DNA from: Streptomyces collinus Tu 365
GTDB lineage: Bacteria > Actinomycetota > Actinomycetes > Streptomycetales > Streptomycetaceae
Direction of reading: 5' to 3'
Length of the DNA: 64,000 bases
Assembly: GCF_000444875.1 (NCBI RefSeq)
Contig: NC_021985.1
Location: 558,001-622,000, forward strand
Of the stretch, positions 34,707 to 43,049 are shown one piece after another. Position numbers and translations under genes: made by a program. Under the pieces are notes generated by a model, which worked only from the letters and a program-made list of their open reading frames with translations, did not search any database and was not told the origin of the DNA. Within the stretch, counting starts at the first letter, position 1; every line of letters starts with the position of its first letter.

Positions 34707-36106
34707 GTCCGGCCCTCCGCCGGGTCCTGTGCTGCCGTTCCGCCCGCCGCTTCCCCCGGCAGGTCCTCTGCCGGGTCCGCCGGCATGTCCTCCGCCGTAT
34801 CCGCCGGGATGTCCGCCGGCAGGCCCTTCGCCGTATGCGCCGGAACGTCCTCTGCGGTGCCGTCAGCCGTGCCCTTCGGCGTGCGCCGTGCCGGGGGTTC
34901 CACCGGCAGGTGGGCGGTCACCTCGAATCCGCCCGTGGGCAGGGGGCCGGCACGAAGGCTGCCACCCACGAGCCGTGCGCGTTCCCTCATCCCCACCAGA
35001 CCCCGTCCCGCTCCGGCCGGTACCGGGCCGCCGCGTCGGCCTCCCTGCCTCGGGTGGCCGTTGTCCACCACGGCCACCCTCACGGCCTCCCTTCCGGCCG
35101 TCACGCGCACGCTGACCTCATCGGCGCCCGCCGCGTGGCGCAGGGTGTTGGTGAGGGCTTCCTGGACGATCCGGTACGCGGCCAGGTCCACGGCCGCGGG
35201 GAGGGCGTCGGTGGTGCCCTCGCGGTGCAGGTGGACGTTCATCCCGGTGGCGCGGACGCCGGCGATCAGTTCCTCCAGCCGGGCCAGGGTGGGCCCCGGC
35301 TGCCGCCCCTCCCCCGCGACACCCACCCCGGCCGCGCCGTCCGCCGCCGCACCCGTCCTGCTGTCACCGTCCTCCGGGCTGAACGCGCGCAGCAGCAGGC
35401 GCAGTTCACCGAGTGCCGAGCGGGCGCCTGCCTCGATGGCGTGCAAGGCCTGGCGGGCCTGGCCGGGGTTCCGGGTGAACACGTCGTCGGCGGCGGCCGC
35501 CTGGACGACCATCACCGACAGGGTGTGGGCGACGACGTCGTGGACCTCGCGTGCGATGCGCGCGCGTTCCTCGACCACGGCCCGGCGCGCCTCCGCTGCC
35601 GCCCGTTCCCGCTGGGCCCGGCGCCACTGACCCGCGGTCCACGCCAGGACCACGGTCAGCAGGTACACGGCGAGGCCGGCGGCGCCGCCCGCGCGGAAGG
35701 CCAGCGGGGCCGGCAGGCACATCGCCGCCAGCGCCCGCACCGAGATCCGCCGCGGCCTGGTGGCCGACAGCACGCACAGCGTGATCTGCGCCGCGAGCAG
35801 CGCGCCGGTCAGGGACACGGCGGGCAGCAGCGCCCACACCGTCAGCCCCGTCACCGCGTTCACCGCCAGTACGGCGGCAGGGGCGCGCGTCTGCCATCTG
35901 AGGGCGCAGGCCTGTGTGAGGACCAGGAGCACGGCGACGGGCAGCCGCGAACCGCGTTCCGCGCCGGCGACGACCACCGAGGTGCCCAGCACGGCGAGGA
36001 CCACGGCGGCCGAGGCCCACCACAGCCTCCGTGCCGCCCGGGCCGGCGGTTCACCCGGCGCCTGCCCGGCGGACGCGCCGTCCGGGTGTGTCCTGCTGCC
36101 ATCCAC
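34703..36106 (-). CDS. Two-component sensor histidine kinase (HisKA_3 type)
   Basis: A 467-residue protein with four to five N-terminal membrane helices (residues 28-165) and almost no extracellular loop, suggesting it senses within or near the membrane. The phospho-acceptor histidine is at about 189 in ARIAREVHDVVAHTLSVMV. The ATPase part has TNTLRHAAGADEVSV, VAVVDNGHP and GLVGMRERARLVGGSL. The last 60 residues are a low-complexity Ala/Pro/Asp repeat (ADIPADTAEDMPADPAEDLP), unusual for the family. It is cognate to the following response regulator. Start is GTG at 36106. Confidence 0.9.
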   Translation of the reverse strand: MDGSRTHPDGASAGQAPGEPPARAARRLWWASAAVVLAVLGTSVVVAGAERGSRLPVAVLLVLTQACALRWQTRAPAAVLAVNAVTGLTVWALLPAVSLTGALLAAQITLCVLSATRPRRISVRALAAMCLPAPLAFRAGGAAGLAVYLLTVVLAWTAGQWRRAQRERAAAEARRAVVEERARIAREVHDVVAHTLSVMVVQAAAADDVFTRNPGQARQALHAIEAGARSALGELRLLLRAFSPEDGDSRTGAAADGAAGVGVAGEGRQPGPTLARLEELIAGVRATGMNVHLHREGTTDALPAAVDLAAYRIVQEALTNTLRHAAGADEVSVRVTAGREAVRVAVVDNGHPRQGGRRGGPVPAGAGRGLVGMRERARLVGGSLRAGPLPTGGFEVTAHLPVEPPARRTPKGTADGTAEDVPAHTAKGLPADIPADTAEDMPADPAEDLPGEAAGGTAAQDPAEGRT

Positions 36107-36285
36107 GCCCCGACCCTATCCAGGGGCGCGGGGCGGACCGTCGCGACAAGCCCGGGGCTGTTCGGGCACGGAGGCCGCCGACCGGATGACACGGCAGGGC
36201 GCGGAGCCGCGCTCGTCGGAGGGCCGGCCCAGCAGCTCGGGCGCGGCCATGCGCGGTCGTGGCCGCGCCGGACCTTCCGGAACGG

Positions 36286-37707
36286 TCAGCGCCCGCCGGG
36301 CTCGTGCGCCGTGCCCGTGGACGGAGTGCGCAGGCTCCGGTCGGCGACGGTGACGAGCAGGTACAGGACTCCGGCCCCGAGCATGATCCAGGCGAGGTGG
36401 TGCATGCCGTCCGTGCCGGCGTGCTGTCCGAAGGACGCGGCCGTGGCCGAGGAGGCGACCATCGAGCCGAGGTAGGCGAACGTCCGCAGCAGTCCGGCGG
36501 ACGACCCGGTGCGCTGCGGATCGGCCTGGAAGTACACGGAGTTCTGGAGGGCCAGGCTGTTGGCGCCCTGTGGCACGCCGAAGACCACGGCGACGCACAC
36601 GAGCATCCAGAGGGGGCTGGCCGCGCTCAGCGTCAGCATCAGCGCGCAGGCGGCGAGCTGGCCCACGCCGCCGAGCAGGAGCTTGCCCCGGACGCCCCTG
36701 TGCCGCCCCACGGTGACGGAGACGGCGATCCCCACCAGGAACATCGGGATCTGCACCAGTCCGGCGTGGAAGGGGGAGAGTCCGTACCCCTCCTCCGTCC
36801 ACTGCGTGAAGCCGTAGAGGAACGCGTAGGAGACGACGTAGGCCACCAGCGCACGCCCATAGGTGGCCAGCAGCGGTGCGTTGCCCCCGAGCACCCGCAG
36901 GTCGATGAAGGGCGTCGTAGCGCGCAGTTCCCGCAGCGTGAACGCGGTGCCGGCGGCGATGGTGACCACCGGCAGGTACCAGGTCCGTGCGTGGAGGTTC
37001 ATCAGGAACAGCAGCAGGGAGAACAGCGTCGCGGCGAACAGGGCCATGCCCGGCAGGTCGAGCAGCGTGGTCGGGCGGCCGCTCGGTGCGGCGCGCTTGT
37101 GCGGCTGTCCGGGCAGGCGCAGGGCACCCAGGGTGACCGCGACCGCGGCCAGGGGAATGTTGAGCGCGAAGGTGGAGCGCCATCCTCCCAGCCCGATCAG
37201 CAGGCCACCGAGCAGCGGGCCGATCACCGCGATGGTCTGGTTGGCCACGGCCAGGACGGTGAGGATGCGCGCGGGACTGTCCTTGCCGGTGCGCTCGGAC
37301 TCGCTGCGTATCAGGGCCATGGCGGCGGGGTAGCCGGCGCAGGTGCCGAAACCGAGCAGGACGCGCGCCGCGACGAGAAGTCCGAGGCCGTGGGCCAGGG
37401 TGCCGACGAGCCCCGCGGCGCCGACGAGGCCGGTGCTGAGCAGGAACAGGCGCCGGGGCCCGAAGAGATCGATGAGACGGCCGACGATCGGCTGCCCCAG
37501 AGCGGTGGCCAGGTAGAGGGCCGACACCAACCAGGCCGTCTGCGACGGCGGCGCTCCGAACGCCTTGCCGATGGGGATCAGGGCGACCGCGATGATGGTG
37601 GAGTTGACCGGGTTGAGGATCGAGCCGAGCACCATCGGGGGCACCAGCCGGCGATCGAACTCGCTCGTTCTGGTGTCCTCTTGTGCGGCGGTGGTCCGGT
37701 CGGTCAT
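36286..37707 (-). CDS. MFS transporter (DHA2-like exporter)
   Basis: A 473-residue protein with about 14 helices. The N-terminal VPPMVLGSILNPVNSTIIAV, the loop GQPIVGRLIDLFGPRRLFLL and the motif-C-like GPLLGGLLIGLGGWRSTFAL identify a drug/proton antiporter-type MFS. The ATG at 37707 was chosen over a GTG three codons upstream. Monocistronic, 179 bp from the kinase gene. The substrate is unknown. Confidence 0.85.
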   Translation of the reverse strand: MTDRTTAAQEDTRTSEFDRRLVPPMVLGSILNPVNSTIIAVALIPIGKAFGAPPSQTAWLVSALYLATALGQPIVGRLIDLFGPRRLFLLSTGLVGAAGLVGTLAHGLGLLVAARVLLGFGTCAGYPAAMALIRSESERTGKDSPARILTVLAVANQTIAVIGPLLGGLLIGLGGWRSTFALNIPLAAVAVTLGALRLPGQPHKRAAPSGRPTTLLDLPGMALFAATLFSLLLFLMNLHARTWYLPVVTIAAGTAFTLRELRATTPFIDLRVLGGNAPLLATYGRALVAYVVSYAFLYGFTQWTEEGYGLSPFHAGLVQIPMFLVGIAVSVTVGRHRGVRGKLLLGGVGQLAACALMLTLSAASPLWMLVCVAVVFGVPQGANSLALQNSVYFQADPQRTGSSAGLLRTFAYLGSMVASSATAASFGQHAGTDGMHHLAWIMLGAGVLYLLVTVADRSLRTPSTGTAHEPGGR

Positions 37708-37746
37708 GGAGTCCACCGTAGAATCATCAGTCTAGGCTGTCCAGTT

Positions 37747-38700
37747 TTACCTGCTCAGTTCATCCGCGTTCCTGGCGACGTCCTCGGCCGGTCGCAGGCC
37801 CTTGCGGAAGACCGTGGAGCTGTACCGCACCGTCATGCCCACCCGCAGGTACAGGGCGAGTGCCCCGGTGTCGGAGTGCGTAGCGAGGGTGCAGGTCCGC
37901 CGGCCCTGCCGGTGGAAGGCGCGGAAGACGTGGCGCAGCAGCAGGCGGGCGATGCCCTGATCGCGGTGGTCACGGTGTACGGCGACCTCCTCGACGTAGC
38001 CCTCGCCCGTCTCCGGTAGGTCCAGTGAGACGGCGGCGCCGACCAGTCGGTCGCCGTTGAACGCGAGTGCCGACATCGCGGGGGCGAAAGTCGGTCGTTC
38101 GACGGTGTGTCGGGCCCACTCGGGGTAGGACTTGCGCCGTTGCTGCCATTCGTCGAAGGCGTCCTCGACGAGTTGGTACGCGGCATGCTCATCGCCGGTG
38201 TGAAACGGCCTCACCGTGATGCCCGCGGGCGGCTCGGGTACCGTCGGCTCGTCGGGCATGGCGAACTGAAGCAGCCATTCGGTCACCATCGGCTCGTAGC
38301 CGCGCGAGCGCAGGAGCGTGACGGCGTCCCTGTGGTCGTCCGGGACGGTCTGGACGATCTGTTCGCTCCCCGCCCGACGGGCCCTCGCCTCGGCCCAGTC
38401 GAGGAGCGCGGCGCCGAGACCGCGGCCGCGGTGCTGCGGGTGCACGTCCACCTCGGAGCGCCGGTCCACCCAGGCTCGAGCGGCCAGCCGGCCCGCCTGG
38501 TCGTGGATCAACAGGGTGTCCAGCTCCAAGATCAGTCCCGGCCGGGCGAATACGGCGGCGACGCCCCCGGGGTCGGTGCGCGCCTGGCCGTGCATCTCGC
38601 ACTCGCAGGCCGAGACCAGACGATGGATGCTGCCGATGTCCTGGATCGTCGCCGGGGCTGCCCGGTACCCGGGAGGAAGGGCAGGCGTGGGGTCTGGCAT
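37747..38700 (-). CDS. Two-domain GNAT acetyltransferase
   Basis: A 317-residue protein with tandem GNAT folds. Domain 1 carries VDVHPQHRGRGLGAALLDWA, and domain 2 has VAVHRDHRDQGIARLLLRHV, both with the acetyl-CoA pyrophosphate-binding R/Q-x-x-G-x-G/A pattern. The arrangement resembles MshD-like proteins, but the substrate is not predictable. GGGAGGG lies 8 bp before the ATG at 38700. An alternative ATG at 38733 would overlap the upstream gene's stop. Probably co-transcribed with the metallo-hydrolase upstream. The stop is TAA, unusual here. Confidence 0.82.
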   Translation of the reverse strand: MPDPTPALPPGYRAAPATIQDIGSIHRLVSACECEMHGQARTDPGGVAAVFARPGLILELDTLLIHDQAGRLAARAWVDRRSEVDVHPQHRGRGLGAALLDWAEARARRAGSEQIVQTVPDDHRDAVTLLRSRGYEPMVTEWLLQFAMPDEPTVPEPPAGITVRPFHTGDEHAAYQLVEDAFDEWQQRRKSYPEWARHTVERPTFAPAMSALAFNGDRLVGAAVSLDLPETGEGYVEEVAVHRDHRDQGIARLLLRHVFRAFHRQGRRTCTLATHSDTGALALYLRVGMTVRYSSTVFRKGLRPAEDVARNADELSR

Positions 38701-38725
38701 CGGTCGACCCTCCCGGGACGTCGGA

Positions 38726-39796
38726 TCAGGCATCGCCCGGCTGCGCAGCGCCGAGGGTGTAGGTGGTTCCGACGCTGGTCTGCACCCATGCGTCGGGAAG
38801 GGCCGCGGCGAGGGCGTGCTGGGCGCGCCAGCCGGTGCAGTGGCCGGGGACGATCAGCTCGGGGGCGAGGGCGGTGAGGGCTGCCACCGTCGGGCCGATG
38901 ACCGGCTCGAAGGCAGGGCCGCTCAGGTGGAAGCCGCCGATGAGGCCCAGCAGTCCGCTGACGCCGGTGAGCCTCATGGCGTGCCGGATGATGTTGACGA
39001 CTCCGGCGTGCCCGCACCCGGTGACGACGACCAGTCCCCGGCCGCGCACGTTGACGACGAGTGCCTGGTCGTCGATGACGGTGGGGTCGTGCCGCCAGCC
39101 GCTGCCGTCCCAGGCCTGGTGCGCCGACGGCATGCCGTGTTCGAACTCGGTGACGCGGTCCACCTCGCCGGTGATCAGGATGCCGCCGGCCAGCAGCGAC
39201 GGCTGCCGCCGCTCGATCACCTCGAACCCTTCGCGTTCCAGGGCACCTCGCGACAGCGTGGGCATCTTCAGCTCCTGGCCGGCCGGCAGCTCGAGGCGCC
39301 GGCGGGTCCAGACCGCGGGGTGGACGGTGAGCGGCAGGCCGGAGCGACCGCGCAGCCGGGCCAGGCCGTCGAAGCCGCCCGCGTGGTCGAAGTGCCCGTG
39401 GCTGAGCACCACGCCCTGCAGGCCGCCGACATCGACGCCCAGACGCTCGGCGTTCACCGACAGCCCGTCCGGCGACGCTCCGGTGTCGAACAGCAGCGTC
39501 GTGCTGGCGCCGCCGCTTCGGACGGTGACCAGGGCGGAGAACCCGTGCTCGGCACGGAGCCCGGCGGGGGTCTCACCGCCGGCGAACTGCCGAGCGGCGG
39601 TCCACCCGGCGCCCGCCGACGCCCGGGTGACGCCTTCGGCGGAGGCCAGCAGGGCGTCGTAGGTGTTGTCGACCATCGTCGTGACCCTGACCTCGTCGAC
39701 CTCCGGCAGCGTCACCGGGTCGACGGCCGGCCCCTGCGCGGCACGAGGCGCCGACCAGGCCGCCTCGGCCCCCGCATACCCGTGATCGTCACACAT
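38726..39796 (-). CDS. Metallo-beta-lactamase-fold hydrolase (COG1237 type)
   Basis: A 356-residue protein. The metal-binding motif is VVLSHGHFDHAGGFDGL, with further ligands in VTGCGHAGVVNIIRHAM and LIGGFHLSGPAFEP and the late histidine in LIVPGHCTGW. The spacing matches COG1237, a group named for methanopterin-pathway 7,8-dihydropterin synthases but without proven function in Streptomyces. The ATG at 39796 was chosen after a GGGGAGG; the frame is open a little further up. It lies 25 bp upstream of the GNAT gene start. Confidence 0.8.
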   Translation of the reverse strand: MCDDHGYAGAEAAWSAPRAAQGPAVDPVTLPEVDEVRVTTMVDNTYDALLASAEGVTRASAGAGWTAARQFAGGETPAGLRAEHGFSALVTVRSGGASTTLLFDTGASPDGLSVNAERLGVDVGGLQGVVLSHGHFDHAGGFDGLARLRGRSGLPLTVHPAVWTRRRLELPAGQELKMPTLSRGALEREGFEVIERRQPSLLAGGILITGEVDRVTEFEHGMPSAHQAWDGSGWRHDPTVIDDQALVVNVRGRGLVVVTGCGHAGVVNIIRHAMRLTGVSGLLGLIGGFHLSGPAFEPVIGPTVAALTALAPELIVPGHCTGWRAQHALAAALPDAWVQTSVGTTYTLGAAQPGDA

Positions 39797-40011
39797 GCCG
39801 GAAACCGCCTCCCCACCGAACCGGCCCACCGGGGAAGCGGATCCCTGGTGCGAGCCGCAGGCCCCGGCGGTCGCGCCGACCGGACCGGCCGCGAGCGCCG
39901 CACGCCGTCATGCTTCCACCCGCGCGGGCGGGACGCCAATGTCACACAGCGGTCGCCGTCACGCAGTGGTCGCCGCCCGGGCCGGCGCGGAGGTATCCCG
40001 GGTCCGGGGAT

Positions 40012-41133
40012 TCAGAGGGCCAGGCGGCGGATCGCGACGGCGGCCGCGTCGTCGTTCAGGTGGCCGCGGACGTGGGCCAGCAGGTCGTCGTGGAGAACGC
40101 GCAGGAGTTCGTCGGGGTCGTCCTTGGTCCACGCGGCCGCTCGTTCGGTGAGCGGGTAGAAGAGGTGGTCGGTGTCACGTGCTTCGATGACGCCGTCCGT
40201 GTACAGGAGGAGCAGGTCGCCGACCTCGAACGGGAATGTCTGCACCTCGTAGGCGGTGATGCCGAAGGCGCCGCCGAGTCCGATCGGAAGGTGGCTAGCC
40301 TCCGGCGTGAGGGGGGTGAGGTGAGTGCCGCGCAGGAGCAGCGGCGGTGGGTGGCCGCAGTTGATGAGGTGGACGACCGGTTCGTGGTCGGGGATGTCGA
40401 GCAGGATCGCGGTGGCGAAGTCCTCGCCGGTGTCCTGCTCCGTCTGCGAGCACCACTGGCTGCTGTCCCAGCGGAAGGCGGCGTCCAGGTGGATGGCGAG
40501 GCGGGGCAGGGTGGCCTGCCGGTGGGCGGCCGCGCGGAAGGCGCCGAGGAGCAGGGCGGTGTTGTTGATCGAGGCCAGGCCGTTGCCGCGGACGTCGCCG
40601 ATGAGCAGCCGGGTGCTGTGGTGGTCGGTCCGCGCGGCCGCGTACAGGTCCCCGCCCAGATCGGCTTCCTCCTCGGCGGGGATGTACAGGCCGGCGATCC
40701 GCAGCGGGCCCGCGCGGCCGGGCAGGGGCTGCAGCAGCACGCTCTGCGCCGCTTCGGCGACGGACCGCACCCGGTGCAGCTGGCGCTCACGCCGGTCCCG
40801 TAGGACGCAGATGCCGACGCAGACGGCCGAGACGACGACCAGAGCGCTGACCTGGGCCTGGATGTTGGCGGTGAACAGGCCCTCTCGCAGCACACCGATC
40901 AGCATCTGCGCCGCCACGGCGAGCGCTCCCATCAGCGCCGTCACGCGGGCGCCGGCGAACGCCACCGTGATCGCCGGTGCCGCCACCAGCAGGGGCCCGA
41001 GGTGAACGTGCGGCGGAGCCAGCACGTCCACCACGCAGACCACAACGATCAGCCCCAACGGGATCACCATCAGCGCGGGTGCGTGACCCGGCCGCCAGGA
41101 CCACCGGAACTCCCGCCACGGTCGCAACGCCAT
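40012..41133 (-). CDS. Membrane SpoIIE-type PP2C serine phosphatase
   Basis: A 373-residue protein with four N-terminal helices (about 20-110) and a cytoplasmic PP2C_SIG domain. Metal-site motifs are EADLGGDLYAAARTD, RLLIGDVRGNGLAS, LINCGHPPPLLLRG and LLLLYTDGVIEARD, ending DDAAAVAIRR. Such phosphatases dephosphorylate STAS antagonists and so release sigma factors. Candidate substrates are the three STAS proteins in this window. Monocistronic; the ATG is at 41133. Which signal the membrane part senses is unknown. Confidence 0.87.
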   Translation of the reverse strand: MALRPWREFRWSWRPGHAPALMVIPLGLIVVVCVVDVLAPPHVHLGPLLVAAPAITVAFAGARVTALMGALAVAAQMLIGVLREGLFTANIQAQVSALVVVSAVCVGICVLRDRRERQLHRVRSVAEAAQSVLLQPLPGRAGPLRIAGLYIPAEEEADLGGDLYAAARTDHHSTRLLIGDVRGNGLASINNTALLLGAFRAAAHRQATLPRLAIHLDAAFRWDSSQWCSQTEQDTGEDFATAILLDIPDHEPVVHLINCGHPPPLLLRGTHLTPLTPEASHLPIGLGGAFGITAYEVQTFPFEVGDLLLLYTDGVIEARDTDHLFYPLTERAAAWTKDDPDELLRVLHDDLLAHVRGHLNDDAAAVAIRRLAL

Positions 41134-41363
41134 GCCCCAAGCTTTCCACCCACCTTGTGTGCGGGCACGCCCCGCTCCGGGGGCTGGGGCCGCGCACCGT
41201 GCTGCCTTCCGGGTCCGGAGAAGCCGGAGCGGGGAGCACTCTTCCCCGGCTACGGCCCACCGGCCTGCATGGCCAAGACCCAGCCGCCCCGCGGGACGTC
41301 ACCCAGCGGTCCCCGGAAAACCTCCGCGCGAGACGGACCTCCCCTCGCGTACCGTCCCGGGCC

Positions 41364-41876
41364 ATGACTGTGTTGCACGGTGCTCTCGTCGTACTCCGCC
41401 CCACCGTCACCGAGGACGTCGCCGCCCTCGCGGCCATCCGGGCCACTCCTGAGGTACGTGCCCGGTGGAGGGGTGGAGACGACCTCGAAGCCGACGTCGC
41501 GGCCGATGTCGAAGACCCCGGGTCCCACTGCCTGACCGTCGAGCACCAGGGGCGGATCGTCGGCATGATCCAGTGGTACTCCGAGGAGGAGCCGGACTAC
41601 CGGCACGCCGGAATCGATCTCTTCCTCGCGCCCACCGTGCACGGCAGCGGACTGGGCACCGACGCGGTACGCACGCTGGCCCGCCACCTCGTCGACGCGT
41701 GCGGCTACCACCGGCTGGTCATCGACCCGGCGGCCGACAACACCGCGGCGATCCGCTGCTACGAGAAGGTCGGGTTCCGGCCGGTGGGCATCATGCGGCA
41801 GTACGAGCGCGGTCCGGACGGCACCTGGCACGACGGCCTCCTGATGGACCTCCTGGCCGCCGAACTGACGCCTTGA
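41364..41876 (+). CDS. GNAT acetyltransferase resembling AAC(6')
   Basis: A 170-residue protein. The acetyl-CoA loop is HGSGLGTDAVRTLARHLV, and VIDPAADNTAAIRCYEKVGF closely follows the signature of aminoglycoside 6'-N-acetyltransferases of the AAC(6')-Ib group. IDLFLAP and GIMRQYERGPDG also fit. Resistance cannot be claimed from sequence, since many soil homologues act on other amines. The ATG at 41364 was chosen because homology begins there; the frame is open further up without coding character. Confidence 0.78.
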   Translation: MTVLHGALVVLRPTVTEDVAALAAIRATPEVRARWRGGDDLEADVAADVEDPGSHCLTVEHQGRIVGMIQWYSEEEPDYRHAGIDLFLAPTVHGSGLGTDAVRTLARHLVDACGYHRLVIDPAADNTAAIRCYEKVGFRPVGIMRQYERGPDGTWHDGLLMDLLAAELTP

Positions 41877-41897
41877 GCTCCCGCTCACGGACCGGAC

Positions 41898-41927
41898 GGC
41901 GAGGCGAGGCAAGGCGAGGCGAGGCGA
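41898..41927. repeat. Short tandem repeat (GGCGA)6
   Basis: Six GGCGA-type pentamers, one changed to GGCAA, run from 41898 to 41927 between two convergent genes. Such pentamer tracts tend to vary in copy number by slippage. Confidence 0.75.
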
Positions 41928-41933
41928 GGGGCT

Positions 41934-41960
41934 GGGGCGTACCCGGAGGGTACGCACCCC
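41934..41960. terminator. Bidirectional terminator hairpin
   Basis: GGGGCGTACCC pairs with GGGTACGCACCCC through a 2-base bulge and a 3-nt loop. It lies between the AAC(6')-like gene and the convergent flavodoxin-fold gene. Confidence 0.55.
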
Positions 41961-41970
41961 GTGCTCCGGG

Positions 41971-42708
41971 TCAGCGGTGTTCGGGATTCTCGTAGTCGTG
42001 GCGGCAGCCTGCGTCCCAGGCGGTGCGCTGGTTGCCGAAGGCGGGGATGCCACCCGCGTCCTTGAGGAGGCGCGCGAGGTGGAGCAGGTTCCAGGTCATG
42101 AAGGTGGTGTTGCGGTTCGTGAAGTCGTTCTCCGGTCCGCCGGAACCGGCGTCGAGGTAGGAGGGACCGGGACCGGCCTCGCCGATCCAGCCGGCGTCGG
42201 CTTGGGGAGGGATGGAGTAGCCCAGGTGCTGCAGGCTGTAGAGGACGTTCATCGCGCAGTGCTTGACGCCGTCCTCGTTCCCGGTGATCAGACAGCCGCC
42301 GACGCGGCCGTAGTAGGCGTACTGCCCGGCATCGTTGAGCAGGCTGGAGCACGCGTACAAGCGCTCGATCACCCGCTTCATGACCGAGCTGTTGTCGCCG
42401 AGCCAGATCGGGCCGGCCAGGACGAGGATGTCCGCGGCCATGACCCTTTCGTAGAGCGCCGGCCAGGCGTCCGTCCGCCAGCCGTGCTCGGTCATGTCCG
42501 GCCAGACTCCGGTCGCGATGTCGTGATCGACCGCGCGCACGACGTCGGCCTGGACGCCCTGAGTCCGCATGATGCGCACGCTGCGGTCGATCAGCCCCTG
42601 GGTGTTGCTGCGCTCCGGTGACCGCTTCAGCGTGCAGTTGAAGACCACGGCGCGCAGGTCGTCGTAGGCGGCAGGTGGTGCGTCGATCGCCCCTGGATCA
42701 CTGGTCAC
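41971..42708 (-). CDS. Flavodoxin-fold NAD(P)H-dependent FMN reductase-like protein
   Basis: A 245-residue protein. The N-terminal LRAVVFNCTLKRSPERSNTQ is a flavodoxin-like phosphate-binding loop, followed by ADILVLAGPIWLGDNSSVMK and VGGCLITGNEDGVKHCAMN, which match the NADPH-dependent FMN reductase/WrbA-like family. It should bind FMN and transfer electrons to quinones, nitro groups or partner oxygenases. The GTG at 42708 has GGAGG 10 bp upstream; a longer frame to 42981 is arginine-rich and unlikely. It is divergent from the DHA2 exporter at 43050. Confidence 0.82.
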   Translation of the reverse strand: MTSDPGAIDAPPAAYDDLRAVVFNCTLKRSPERSNTQGLIDRSVRIMRTQGVQADVVRAVDHDIATGVWPDMTEHGWRTDAWPALYERVMAADILVLAGPIWLGDNSSVMKRVIERLYACSSLLNDAGQYAYYGRVGGCLITGNEDGVKHCAMNVLYSLQHLGYSIPPQADAGWIGEAGPGPSYLDAGSGGPENDFTNRNTTFMTWNLLHLARLLKDAGGIPAFGNQRTAWDAGCRHDYENPEHR

Positions 42709-43049
42709 GAGTTCGGTGCCTCCGGGTGCCGTGCCGCCGTGCCCGTCACGGCGGTACCGGCTCCCCATCGTGCGGGCGCGGCGCACTCGACGGCGGTCAC
42801 GGCACAACGGCGGGCCGGCAACCACCCTGACAGTCGAATCACGTCGCCGGCCGGCGGCCGTTCGGGGCGTCTGTGGTGGCTGCCGGAGCAGGGCAGCGGC
42901 CCTGAGCCGTCCGGGAGCACCACGGCGCAGGATGGTGTTCGGGCAGGGCCGCTTCCCGGAGGTGACCGGGTCGCGGGCCACCGTGTGTGCTCACGCCCAG
43001 GTCGGGGAACTTGGGTCGTCCGGGTGCGGCCCGGGTGAGAGGAGCCCAG
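42709..43049. other. Divergent promoter region, no gene seen
   Basis: These 341 bp separate the flavodoxin-fold gene and the DHA2 exporter. Ribosome sites are visible at both ends (GGAGG on the minus side, GAGAGGAG on the plus side). I find no convincing coding frame or clear operator. Confidence 0.4.
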
